A DNA stretch of 64,000 nucleotides. It comes from Amycolatopsis coloradensis. GTDB lineage: Bacteria; Actinomycetota; Actinomycetes; Mycobacteriales; Pseudonocardiaceae. The first letter of the stretch is position 1. Each line of letters opens with the position of its first letter. A model generated the notes under the pieces. It was not told where the DNA came from and searched no databases. It saw only the letters and a program-made list of their open reading frames with translations. Position numbers and translations under genes: made by a program. Below, piece after piece: positions 15,098 to 23,195 of this stretch. The stretch spans positions 984,177 through 1,048,176 of the forward strand of contig NZ_CP150484.1 of NCBI RefSeq assembly GCF_037997115.1. Direction: 5' to 3'.

Positions 15098-15759
15098 CAG
15101 CCCGGCACCACGATCCCGTGGTCGAACGCGTACACGATCGCCGCCGCCCGGTCCCGCAACTGGAGTTTGGTGAAGATCCGGCCGATATGGCTTTTCACGG
15201 TCACCTCCGAGATGACGAGGGTCGCGGCGATCTCCGCGTTGGTCAGCCCGCGGCCGATCGCCCTGAGCACGTCCTGCTCCCTCGGGGTCAGCAGCTCCGG
15301 TGAGCGTCCGCCACTGCCGTTCCCGGCGGCCTGCCGGTACGCGGCGAGCACCCGCCCGGTGACACCGGGGTCGAGCCACGCGTCGCCCGCGGCGACCGCC
15401 CGCACGGCCCGGATCAGGTCCTCGGCCGGGGAATCCTTGAGGACGTACCCGGCCGCGCCCGCCCGCAGCGCGTCGGCCAAGAGGTTGTCGTCGTCGAAGG
15501 TGGTCAGCGCGAGCACCGGCGGATGCCCGCCGGACCGCCGCAGCCGCCTGGTCGCCTCGACGCCGCCGACGTTCTTCATCCGCAGGTCCATCACGATGAC
15601 GTCGACCTCGTGCGCGGCCAGCGCCGCCGGAACTTCCGAACCGTCGCCGCATTCCCCCGCGATGACGAACCCGTCGCGGCGCCGCAGGATGCGCCGCAGT
15701 CCGGACCGGACCAGCTCCTGGTCGTCGACCAGCAGCACCTGGATCTCGGCGGCGGTCAC
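15097..15759 (-). CDS. NarL/FixJ-family response regulator
   Basis: A 220-residue regulator. The receiver domain lies at about 5-120, with acidic pocket VLLVDDQE and phosphoacceptor Asp in DVIVMDLRM. The LuxR-type helix-turn-helix at about 150-215 runs LTPREQDVLRAIGRGLTNAE and then VTVKSHIGRIF. The GTG at 15759 overlaps the histidine-kinase stop as GTGA and is preferred over the longer in-frame extension. Phosphorylated by the adjacent kinase, it should activate or repress promoters as a dimer. Confidence 0.93.
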   Translation of the reverse strand: MTAAEIQVLLVDDQELVRSGLRRILRRRDGFVIAGECGDGSEVPAALAAHEVDVIVMDLRMKNVGGVEATRRLRRSGGHPPVLALTTFDDDNLLADALRAGAAGYVLKDSPAEDLIRAVRAVAAGDAWLDPGVTGRVLAAYRQAAGNGSGGRSPELLTPREQDVLRAIGRGLTNAEIAATLVISEVTVKSHIGRIFTKLQLRDRAAAIVYAFDHGIVVPG

Positions 15760-16922
15760 GGCTTGCCCCCCGGCACGGTGACCTGCACGATCCACTGCCT
15801 GCCGCTGGGCCCGGCACTGAGATCGGCGCCGAGCTGGGCCGCGCGGACGGCCATCCCCGCCAGTCCCGAACCGTCCTCCGCCGCGCGCCGGACGGTCGCG
15901 GGGAGGGTGTTGCTGACGATGAGCTTCAGCCCAGAACGGCCGGCGTTCAGCCGGACCTCCGCGGTCGCGCCGGGGGCATGCTTGACGACGTTGACAAGTG
16001 ATTCCTGCACGATCCGGTAGAGGCCCAATCCTTCCGAGGCGCCTACCCGGCCGAGGTCGCCTTCCTGTGTATAGCGCACCGCCAGTCCGGCGCTGCGAGT
16101 GCGTTCCACCAGCGTCGCGATGTCCTCCACACCCGGCAGCGGGGCGCTGCCCGACGGGGAGTCGGCGAGCAGACCGACCGTGCGGCGGATGTCGGCCATC
16201 GCGGCCCGTCCCACCTGCTCGGCTTCGGTGAGCGCTTCGATCGCCTCGTCGACGTCGCGGTCCTGCTGCAGCGCGTGCCGGGCGCCGGTCAGGTGCAGCA
16301 GCGTGATGCTGAGCGAATGGCCGACGACGTCGTGCACCTCACGCGCGATCCGCTGGCGTTCGGCGAGCAGGGCCTTGTCACGGGAAGCGTCACGGTTGCC
16401 GCGTTCGGCGTCGAGCACCCTGGTGTACCAGCGGACCATGAGCCCGCCGCTGAGGCCGAGCAGGATCGCGACCATGTACACCGGCCCGCCGATCAGCCCG
16501 CCCCAGATCCCCGCCACGACCAAGACCGCTTCGCCCACGATGGTGACGAGGGCGATGCCCCACGTCGTCCGCAGGACACTGCCCGCTTCGGTGGCCGCGA
16601 CCAGCAGCAGCAACGGCGCGAAATCCGGCAGCACGGGCTCGATGAGCAGCACCGAGGCGGCGATGATCAGCGCCGTCATCCGCACCCACGGCATGATCCA
16701 GTCGGTGACCACCCAGATCACCGACGGCGCGATCACGATCAGACCGGCCAGCGCGATCGGCTCGGGCGGCAGCAAGGCGTCCCTTTGCACCAACGCGACC
16801 ACCGTGAACACGAAGCTCACGGCGCTCGCGCACAACGCCCCCCACCACGGCAGGGTCAGCCCGGCCCGGGTGAGACTCGCCTGCACCCGGGCCCGGAACC
16901 GGTCCCGCAAGATCTCCAGCAC
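15756..16922 (-). CDS. Two-component sensor histidine kinase (HisKA_3 type)
   Basis: A 388-residue membrane kinase. About five to six hydrophobic helices span residues 25-165 with little extracellular sequence, so it probably senses membrane or intramembrane cues. The dimerisation/phosphoacceptor helix is RQRIAREVHDVVGHSLSI near 190-208. The HATPase domain shows IVQESLVNVVKHA and GSGLAGMAVRAAQLGA. It is the first gene of the operon and overlaps the response regulator by four bases. The signal is unknown. Confidence 0.92.
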   Translation of the reverse strand: MLEILRDRFRARVQASLTRAGLTLPWWGALCASAVSFVFTVVALVQRDALLPPEPIALAGLIVIAPSVIWVVTDWIMPWVRMTALIIAASVLLIEPVLPDFAPLLLLVAATEAGSVLRTTWGIALVTIVGEAVLVVAGIWGGLIGGPVYMVAILLGLSGGLMVRWYTRVLDAERGNRDASRDKALLAERQRIAREVHDVVGHSLSITLLHLTGARHALQQDRDVDEAIEALTEAEQVGRAAMADIRRTVGLLADSPSGSAPLPGVEDIATLVERTRSAGLAVRYTQEGDLGRVGASEGLGLYRIVQESLVNVVKHAPGATAEVRLNAGRSGLKLIVSNTLPATVRRAAEDGSGLAGMAVRAAQLGADLSAGPSGRQWIVQVTVPGGKP

Positions 16923-17042
16923 GGCATCAGCCTAGGAAGTCCCGCTGAACGAGTCATCGTGCGGCGGGCGGCACCCGTCTCCGCCCACGGTAGGAGGCCG
17001 GCCGAGCACGGTGGGATGAAATCCGGATGAAACCCGGGGCGG

Positions 17043-17414
17043 TCATTCCCGGCTGAGCGCCACCCAGTTCAGTTTCTCCTGTTCTCGTTTCGGCAGGCCC
17101 GCGACGACGAGGTCATAGGAGTCCTCGGTCAGCTCCCGTACGAAGTCGTCGGTCAGCGAGCCGTCCAGCTCGACGGTATTCCAGTGCCGTTTGTTCAGGT
17201 GGTAGCCGGGGACGATGGCCGGATGCTCGGCACGCAGCCGGACCGCCAGATCGGGCTCGCATTTGAGGCTGATCCGCAGCGGCTTCGCCTTGAGCGGGCC
17301 GAGCGCGAAGATCTTGCCCGCGACTTTGAACACGCTGATGTCCTCGCCGAAGGGGAACTCCTCCCGGGCGCCGGGGAAGCCGAGGCAGATCTTCCGGAGA
17401 GCGGCAGGTGTCAT
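17043..17414 (-). CDS. MmcQ/YjbR family protein
   Basis: A 123-residue protein of the MmcQ/YjbR fold. Typical features are the opening LRKICLGFPGAREEFPFGED, the VFKVAGKIFAL strand pair, and the late segment HLNKRHWNTVELDGS. Proteins of this family have a CyaY-like/double-wing DNA-binding fold; a cellular role has not been settled. The start at 17414 was chosen because the longer reading frame upstream has no family similarity and runs antisense to the SGNH hydrolase. Confidence 0.85.
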   Translation of the reverse strand: MTPAALRKICLGFPGAREEFPFGEDISVFKVAGKIFALGPLKAKPLRISLKCEPDLAVRLRAEHPAIVPGYHLNKRHWNTVELDGSLTDDFVRELTEDSYDLVVAGLPKREQEKLNWVALSRE

Positions 17415-17528
17415 GGCGTTCAGGCTAACCGCCCCCTCCGACAGAAACCTGTCCTGTCCAGGGCGTTGACCGCTTGTCGGTGATTCCTTGACGATGAGTG
17501 GAGCCGACTGGGTGGAGGCGGAACCGAC

Positions 17529-18737
17529 ATGCGCGTGAAGTATCTCGCCATCGCGGGAATCCTGGTGCTGGGCTTGATGCCGGGTGCCGCGGCAGCCCAA
17601 GTGCGGAGCCCCGCCGGCAGCGGCTGGGTGGGAACCTGGGCGGCGGCGCCCGCGGCCGGGGTGGCCGGGACCGACAACGGCTACCCGAACTTCTCGATCC
17701 GCAACATCGTCCACACCAGCGCCGGCGGGCACGAGGTCCGCGTGCGGCTGTCCAACGCCTTCGGCCGGACTCCGGTGCTGTTCGGCCGCGTGACCGTCGC
17801 GGTCGCCGCGGGCCCGGACACCCCGCAGGCCGTGCCCGGCACGATGCGCACGCTGACCTTCGGCGGAGATCGCGAGGTCACCGTGCCGCCGGGCGCCGAC
17901 ATCGTCAGCGACGGCGCGGCGCTGACCGTGCCGAGGGACGGCGACCTGCTGGTCACCACGTACACCCCGACGCCGTCGGGTCCGGTCACCTACCACCCGC
18001 TCGCGATGCAGAACTCGTACTTCACCCGGAACGGCGACAAGGCGGCCGACGAGTCGGCGGCGGCGTTCCCGGAGAAGACCGCGGTCTGGCACTACGTGTC
18101 CGGTGTGGACGTCCGCGGCACCGGGTTGCGGGGCAGCGTCGTGGCGATCGGCGACTCGATCACCGACGGGGCGAATTCGACCTGGGGCGCGAACCTGCGC
18201 TGGCCCGATCAGTTCGCCGACAAGATCAGCGCGCGCCTCGGCGTGCTCAACGCCGGGATCAGCGGGAACCGCCTGCTGCTCGACGGCGGCAACTACGGCG
18301 TCAACGCGCTGGCCAGGCTCGACCGGGACGTCCTGAACCAGTCCGGGGTACGGACGGCGATCGTGTTCGAGGGCATCAACGACATCCAGCAGACCCCGCA
18401 CCAGGCCGATCCGAACAAGATCATCTCGGCGCTGAAACAGATCGCGACGAGGGCGCACGACCGCGGCCTGCGGGTGCTGGGCGCGACGATCACGCCGTGG
18501 AAGGGCTGGGGTTCGTACACTCCGCAGCTCGAAGAGACCCGGCAGGCGGTGAACCGGTTCATCCGGACCAGCAGGCTCTTCGACGGATACATCGACTTCG
18601 ACGCGGCGATCCGCGACCCCGCCGACCCGCAGCGGATGAAACCCGAGTACGACTCCGGCGATCACCTCCATCCCGGTGACAAAGGCTTCACCGCCATGGC
18701 GGACGCCGTCCCGCTGCACCGGCTCCGGCACGAATGA
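17529..18737 (+). CDS. Secreted SGNH/GDSL-type hydrolase
   Basis: A 402-residue exported esterase-type enzyme with a signal peptide at about 1-23 (ending AAAAQ). The four SGNH blocks are visible: GDSITDG with the nucleophile Ser (about 204), Gly in NAGISGN, Asn in EGINDIQ, and the catalytic DHLHP near 378. An extra N-terminal beta-rich domain of about 170 residues precedes the hydrolase domain, as in the actinobacterial subfamily. The substrate is unknown. A GGAGG ribosome site precedes the ATG. Its stop overlaps the start of the FAD-oxidoreductase gene (ATGA), so it may head the lipid-modification operon. Confidence 0.9.
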   Translation: MRVKYLAIAGILVLGLMPGAAAAQVRSPAGSGWVGTWAAAPAAGVAGTDNGYPNFSIRNIVHTSAGGHEVRVRLSNAFGRTPVLFGRVTVAVAAGPDTPQAVPGTMRTLTFGGDREVTVPPGADIVSDGAALTVPRDGDLLVTTYTPTPSGPVTYHPLAMQNSYFTRNGDKAADESAAAFPEKTAVWHYVSGVDVRGTGLRGSVVAIGDSITDGANSTWGANLRWPDQFADKISARLGVLNAGISGNRLLLDGGNYGVNALARLDRDVLNQSGVRTAIVFEGINDIQQTPHQADPNKIISALKQIATRAHDRGLRVLGATITPWKGWGSYTPQLEETRQAVNRFIRTSRLFDGYIDFDAAIRDPADPQRMKPEYDSGDHLHPGDKGFTAMADAVPLHRLRHE

Positions 18738-20161
18738 GGGCTGCGCCAGGCGGTTCAGTGGGGCACGATGAACTGATGGCGAGCGGCGACAGCGGTATCC
18801 GGGAGACGGCGCGGCTGGTCCGGTTCGCCGAACACGAAGCGCGGGCGGAAACGCTCCGCGCGCAGCTCGCCGATCTCCACGGCACGATCCGGCTGGCGAA
18901 GCGGACGTCGAACCTGTTCCGGGCACGGAAGGCGACCAGCACTCCGGGGCTGGACGTCTCGGGATTCACGCACGTGCTCGACGTCGATCCCTTGGCGCGT
19001 ACGGCCGACGTCGAAGGCATGGTCACCTACGAGCAACTGGTGGACGCGACCCTGCTCCACGGGCTGATGCCGCTGGTCGTGCCGCAGCTCAAGACGATCA
19101 CGCTCGGCGGCGCGGTCACCGGCCTCGGCATCGAGTCGTCCTCGTTCCGCAACGGGCTCGTGCACGAGTCGGTGCTGGAGATGGAGTTGCTCACCGGTGA
19201 CGGCAGGATCGTCGTCGCGCGGCCGGACAACGAGCACAGCGACCTGTTCCACGGCTTCCCGAACTCGTATGGGACGCTCGGCTACGCGCTGCGGCTGAAG
19301 ATCGAACTGGAGCCGGTCGAACCGTATGTGCGGCTCGACCACGTCCGCTACGAAGACACCGAGGAGTACTTCGCGGCACTCGGCGAAGCCTGTCGTAACG
19401 GGTCCGCCGACTTCGTCGACGGAACGGTCTTCGGGCCGGGCGAGCAGTACCTGACGCTGGGCACGTTCACCACCTCGGCGCCCGCGACCAGCGACTACAC
19501 CTGGCTCGACATCTACTACAAGTCGATCCGCTCCCGCGAGACGGATCATCTGAGCGTCCGCGACTACCTGTGGCGCTGGGACACGGACTGGTTCTGGTGC
19601 TCGCGGGCGTTCGGCGTGCAGCACCGGCTCCCCCGGCTGCTGCTGGGAAGGCGGCTGCTGCGGTCTTCGGTCTATTGGAAGGTCGTGGCGCTCGACCGCC
19701 GGTTCGGGATCGCCGCGAAACTGCTCAAGCTGCGCGGGCTTCCCCCGGAAGAGACCATCGTCCAGGACATCGAAGTACCACTCTCGCGGGCGGCGGAGTT
19801 CCTGGACTTCTTCCGCCGCGAGATCCCGATCAGCCCGGTGTGGATCTGCCCGCTGAAGCAACGGCCGGGCGGCGTGAACTCGCCGCTGTACGAAATGGAC
19901 CCCGAAACGCTGTACGTCAACTTCGGGTTCTGGTCCGCGGTCCCGCTGGAGCCCGGCGAGGCACCGGATACGCACAATCGGCTGATCGAGGCCGAAGTGA
20001 CCCGGCTCGGCGGGCGGAAGTCTCTGTATTCCGACAGTTTCTATACCGAAGACGAGTTCTGGCGGCTGTACAACGGCGACGCCTACCGGAAACTGAAGAC
20101 GGCCTACGACCCCGACGGCCGCCTGCTCGACCTGTACGCGAAATGCGTGCGGCGGCGGTGA
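18734..20161 (+). CDS. FAD-binding oxidoreductase, probable 10-methylene fatty acid reductase (TmsA/BfaA type)
   Basis: A 475-residue protein (461 from ATG 18776). The FAD-binding PCMH domain lies at about 60-230, including GLMPLVVPQLKTITLGGAVT. The C-terminal part has the aromatic run RWDTDWFWCS and the NFGFW segment. This is the DWF1/DHCR24-like group that in actinobacteria sits beside a cyclopropane-synthase-like methyltransferase; in mycobacteria and Streptomyces-type bacteria the pair makes 10-methyl branched fatty acids such as tuberculostearate. The methyltransferase is directly downstream here. The proposed role is NADPH-dependent reduction of the 10-methylene intermediate on membrane phospholipid acyl chains. 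The assignment is from family and context. Confidence 0.8.
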   Translation: MRAAPGGSVGHDELMASGDSGIRETARLVRFAEHEARAETLRAQLADLHGTIRLAKRTSNLFRARKATSTPGLDVSGFTHVLDVDPLARTADVEGMVTYEQLVDATLLHGLMPLVVPQLKTITLGGAVTGLGIESSSFRNGLVHESVLEMELLTGDGRIVVARPDNEHSDLFHGFPNSYGTLGYALRLKIELEPVEPYVRLDHVRYEDTEEYFAALGEACRNGSADFVDGTVFGPGEQYLTLGTFTTSAPATSDYTWLDIYYKSIRSRETDHLSVRDYLWRWDTDWFWCSRAFGVQHRLPRLLLGRRLLRSSVYWKVVALDRRFGIAAKLLKLRGLPPEETIVQDIEVPLSRAAEFLDFFRREIPISPVWICPLKQRPGGVNSPLYEMDPETLYVNFGFWSAVPLEPGEAPDTHNRLIEAEVTRLGGRKSLYSDSFYTEDEFWRLYNGDAYRKLKTAYDPDGRLLDLYAKCVRRR

Positions 20162-20187
20162 CCCGGGCCCGGAGAAGAGAGACGACC

Positions 20188-21450
20188 ATGGCTGAGACGA
20201 CAACCGTCGGCGAGATCTTCGAGCGGTTGCTCGGCCCGAGCACCGAAGTGTCGATCACCGCCTTTGACGGCAGCACGAGCGGACCCGCGGACGCACCTGT
20301 GTCGATCGAGGTGCGATCGCCGCTGGCGTTGACGTACCTGATGTCGTCCCCAGGGGACCTCGGTCTCGCGCGTGCCTACGTCGCCGGCGCGCTCGACGTC
20401 GACGGCGATCTCTACACGGCGTTGCGCGCGCTCGTTTCCCAGGTCGATCAGCTCAGCGCCGCCGACCGGCTGTGGCTGCTGCGCAAACTCGGTCCCACGC
20501 ATCTGCGCCGCGTCGCCCCGCCCGCGGAGGAACTGCCGAGCCGCCTCAAGCGCACGGTCGATGGGCTGCGGCACTCGAAAGCGCGGGACAGCAACGCGAT
20601 CTCCAACCACTATGACGTCTCGAACCGGTTCTACGAACTGGTGCTCGGGCCGTCGATGGCCTACACCTGCGCCGCGTATCCGTCCGCCGACGCGTCACTG
20701 GAAGAGGCGCAGGCACACAAATTCGACCTGGTGTGCCGGAAACTCGGCCTCCGGCCGGGGATGCGGCTGCTGGACGTCGGCTGCGGCTGGGGCGGGATGG
20801 TGGAGCACGCCGTCGCGAACTACGGTGTCGAGGCGCTGGGCGTGACCCTTTCGCGTGAGCAGGCGCAATGGGCGCAGAAGGACATCGTGGCCAAGGGGCT
20901 CGCGGACAAGGCCGAAGTACGGCATCTCGACTACCGCGATGTCACCGAAACGGGCTTCGACGCGGTGTCGTCGATCGGGCTCACCGAGCATATCGGCGCC
21001 CGCAACCTGCCGTCGTACTTCCGTTTCCTCGCCGGGAAACTGAAGCCGCACGGGCGTCTGCTGAACCACTGCATCACCAACCCGGACACCTCCGTCGCGC
21101 ACCGGTCACGCGGGTTCATCGACCGGTACGTCTTCCCCGACGGGGAGCTGGAGTCCGTCGGGGAGATCGCCACCGCGATGCACGACAGCGGGCTGGAGGT
21201 GCGGCATTCGGAGAACCTCCGCGAGCACTACGCCACCACCCTCGGCGCGTGGTGCGCCAACCTCGACGCGAACTGGGACGCGGCCGTCGCCGAAGCGGGC
21301 GCCGGGCGAAGCCGCGTCTGGGCGTTGTACATGGCCGCGTGCCGTCTCGCCTTCGAGCGGCGAGAGATCGAACTGCACCAGGTGCTCGGGGTGAAGGTCG
21401 GCCCGGACGGTGACTCGGGCATGCCACTGAGGCCGGACTGGGGCGTTTAG
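20188..21450 (+). CDS. SAM-dependent methyltransferase, cyclopropane synthase family (TmsB/BfaB type)
   Basis: A 420-residue enzyme. The N-terminal lipid-associated region is followed by the family motif ISNHYDVSNRFYELVLGPSM (about 148-167), SAM motif LLDVGCGWGGM, and the catalytic-region segments SIGLTEHIG and GGMVEHAVANYGVEALGVTL. It should methylate a double bond of an oleoyl-type phospholipid chain. Together with the FAD protein immediately upstream it likely produces a 10-methyl branched chain, though a cyclopropane product cannot be excluded from sequence alone. A GGAGAAGAGAG ribosome site precedes ATG 20188. It converges on a broken gene whose stop is five bases away. Confidence 0.85.
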   Translation: MAETTTVGEIFERLLGPSTEVSITAFDGSTSGPADAPVSIEVRSPLALTYLMSSPGDLGLARAYVAGALDVDGDLYTALRALVSQVDQLSAADRLWLLRKLGPTHLRRVAPPAEELPSRLKRTVDGLRHSKARDSNAISNHYDVSNRFYELVLGPSMAYTCAAYPSADASLEEAQAHKFDLVCRKLGLRPGMRLLDVGCGWGGMVEHAVANYGVEALGVTLSREQAQWAQKDIVAKGLADKAEVRHLDYRDVTETGFDAVSSIGLTEHIGARNLPSYFRFLAGKLKPHGRLLNHCITNPDTSVAHRSRGFIDRYVFPDGELESVGEIATAMHDSGLEVRHSENLREHYATTLGAWCANLDANWDAAVAEAGAGRSRVWALYMAACRLAFERREIELHQVLGVKVGPDGDSGMPLRPDWGV

Positions 21451-21455
21451 CGGGC

Positions 21456-21692
21456 TCAATGCCGGAAGGCTTCGGCGAGCCACCACGAGCCGCCGTCGTC
21501 GGCGATCTTGGCGTCGACGACGAGCGGCGCGTCCCGTGGCCCGCCGAGCCATTCCGTGACGGCGGCCAGGTCCTCGACCGACCGCACGGTGATCCCGGCG
21601 CATCCGAAACCGCGCCCGACCGCCGCGACGTCGGTGTCGGGGAACCTGACGGTGGTCATGTCCGCGTCGCCGAAATGGTGGATCTCGGCGCC
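21456..21692 (-). pseudogene. C-terminal fragment of a thiamine-diphosphate-dependent enzyme
   Basis: About 78 codons of the acetolactate-synthase-like family tail: GAEIHHFG, TTVRFPDTDVAAVGRGFG, a VRSVEDLAAVTEWL helix, PLVVDAKI and the end WWLAEAFRH. Full-length relatives have about 550 residues, so roughly 85 percent of the gene is missing. The fragment starts exactly where the sigma-factor gene stops resembling its family, in another reading frame, which indicates a deletion joining two formerly separate same-strand genes. Confidence 0.75.
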
Positions 21693-22149
21693 GGGCGCGG
21701 CTCGCGAGCTGGCGGGCGGCGGCCGGGGTGCGGTCGATGAGCGCGGCGATCTCGTCGAAGGGCACCGCGAACATGTCGTGCAGGACGAACGCGAGCCGCT
21801 CGGCGGGCGCGAGCGTGTCCAGGACGACCAGCATGGCCGGCCCGACCGAGTCGGCGAGCACGGCGTCGGCGGCTGGATCAGCTGTGGAGTCGATCGGTTC
21901 GGAGAGCTGGTCGTCGAGTGGTTCTTCCCGCCGGTGGTCACGCGAGCGCAGCACGTTCAGGCACACCCGCGCCACCACCGTGGTCAGCCAGCCGCCGAGG
22001 TTCTCGATCTCGGCCGTGTCGGTGCGGTCGAGCCGCAGCCAGGTCTCCTGTACGGCGTCTTCGGCCTCGCTGACCGAACCCAGCATCCGGTACGCCACCG
22101 CCCGCAGCCTGGTCCGATGTTCCTCGAAACGCTCAGTCAGCCGATCCAC
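21687..22149 (-). pseudogene. Truncated SigJ-type ECF sigma factor
   Basis: Residues 1 to about 154 are a good ECF sigma factor: region 2 (FEEHRTRLRAVAYRMLGSVS, AEDAVQETWLRL) and region 4 (LAPAERLAFVLHDMFAVPFD, ending TPAAARQLASRARRR). Full-length members of this group carry a C-terminal SnoaL-like domain of about 110 residues. Here it is absent: the frame runs on at the junction (21686-21693) into out-of-frame TPP-enzyme DNA and antisense of the methyltransferase, giving a 347-codon chimera ending at 21106. A shortened sigma could still bind core polymerase, so residual function is possible. GTG start 22149. Confidence 0.72.
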
Positions 22150-22158
22150 GGCTCCTAT

Positions 22159-23073
22159 CTAACAGCCACCGAGATCGTCGGCGAACCGCACGCCCGAGGA
22201 CCGGTACGACGCGGCCCGTTCGGTGGCGGCCTGCGGCGTCAGGACCTCGTTCTTCGCGTAGTAGACCCAGTCGACCTGCTCGAGGTAGGTACTCGTGCCG
22301 CCGCTGTGCTGCGTGAGATCGATGAACCACTGGTTGAAGTTCAGGGACATGTTCTGCCGCGGGTACACGTCGAACGGCCCGCTGCGGTCATGGTCGGCCA
22401 CCAGGGCGCCGTCGATGTAATACCGCACATGGCCGCCGGACACGGTCGCGACGACGAAATGCCAGCCGTCGATGCTGCGGCGCTGGCTGTCGCTTTTGTT
22501 CTCGGCGTACCACGGCTCCGGGGTGTAGGTGTGCCAGCTGGTCTGGAAGTTCACCGGGCCCGCCTCGCCCCAGCCGCCGTTGGGCAGGTACTCCGAGAAG
22601 TCGAGCTCGCTGTAGATCGGGTCGTTGTCGTAGCGGAGCGGGCTGATGGTGAAGAACGTCTGGTTGATCCGGTCACCGTCCGGGCCTGACACCGGCGCGT
22701 CGGAGAAGCGGATCCGGGCCGCGTAGGTCCCCTCGAAGAACCGCCGGCCGGGTTGCATGATCTCGGTTTGCGTCGTGCCCGCGGGCGTGCCGTCGGTGGT
22801 GGAGGCGAGCTGCAGCACCTTGTCCCCGTCGGACGTCGGGAAGGTGATGCCCTCCGGAGCCCAGCGCGCACCGCCGACGCCGGGGCCGCCGGCGCCGGAA
22901 CGCACCTGCCAGCCGTGCCGGCCGAGGAGCCCGTCGATGTGCGAGCCGTAGTGGAAATCGTCGAACAGTGCCCCGCAAGCGGCCGCTCCGGCCGCGGCAC
23001 CCGGCGCCACCGCCAGTGCGGCGACCGACAACGCCGCGACGGCGGCAACGCGAAACTTCCCTGAGGTCGACAT
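22159..23073 (-). CDS. Secreted GH16-like glycosidase/lectin-fold protein
   Basis: A 304-residue exported protein. The signal peptide is about 1-35 (VAAVAALSVAALAVAPGAA). The mature region has a concanavalin-A-like jelly roll with the GH16 catalytic signature ELDFSE in YSELDFSEYLP, followed by WHFVVATVSGGHVRYYIDG and the late NQWFIDL strand. The two glutamates of ELDFSE would be nucleophile and acid/base in beta-glucan or related polysaccharide hydrolysis. ATG 23073 has a strong AAAGGAGACG ribosome site. It is divergent from a GntR regulator with operator-like repeats between them, suggesting carbohydrate-responsive control. Confidence 0.82.
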   Translation of the reverse strand: MSTSGKFRVAAVAALSVAALAVAPGAAAGAAACGALFDDFHYGSHIDGLLGRHGWQVRSGAGGPGVGGARWAPEGITFPTSDGDKVLQLASTTDGTPAGTTQTEIMQPGRRFFEGTYAARIRFSDAPVSGPDGDRINQTFFTISPLRYDNDPIYSELDFSEYLPNGGWGEAGPVNFQTSWHTYTPEPWYAENKSDSQRRSIDGWHFVVATVSGGHVRYYIDGALVADHDRSGPFDVYPRQNMSLNFNQWFIDLTQHSGGTSTYLEQVDWVYYAKNEVLTPQAATERAASYRSSGVRFADDLGGC

Positions 23074-23082
23074 CTTCGTCTC

Positions 23083-23180
23083 CTTTACCACTGGTCAGTT
23101 TCTTTCACCGTCTCCCCCGCGAAGTGGTAAAGTCAATAGGTCTAGACAACTTGTCCACCAGCCAATTCACGCTGACCACT
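23083..23180. promoter_or_regulatory. Divergent control region with GntR/HutC-type palindromes
   Basis: A perfect 10-base inverted repeat pairs CTTTACCACT (23083-23092) with AGTGGTAAAG (23123-23132). Between that and the GntR start lies AGGTCTAGACAA around the palindrome GTCTAGAC (23140-23147), resembling the core of DasR-type sites. ACTGGTCAG and CTGACCACT add a further inverted pair. All fall between the GH16-like gene and the GntR gene. Confidence 0.65.
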
Positions 23181-23195
23181 GGGTAGGCTGTGGTC

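Noticed and set aside
15097..15817. Extension of the SARP frame upstream through the response regulator gene
   Set aside because: The upstream part is a shifted-frame shadow of the response regulator; the OmpR-like domain starts only after 15097.
18734..20161. Plant-type sterol reductase (DWF1/DHCR24) involved in sterol synthesis
   Set aside because: Similarity is at the FAD-domain level only; the adjacent methyltransferase and lack of sterol genes favour fatty acid reduction.
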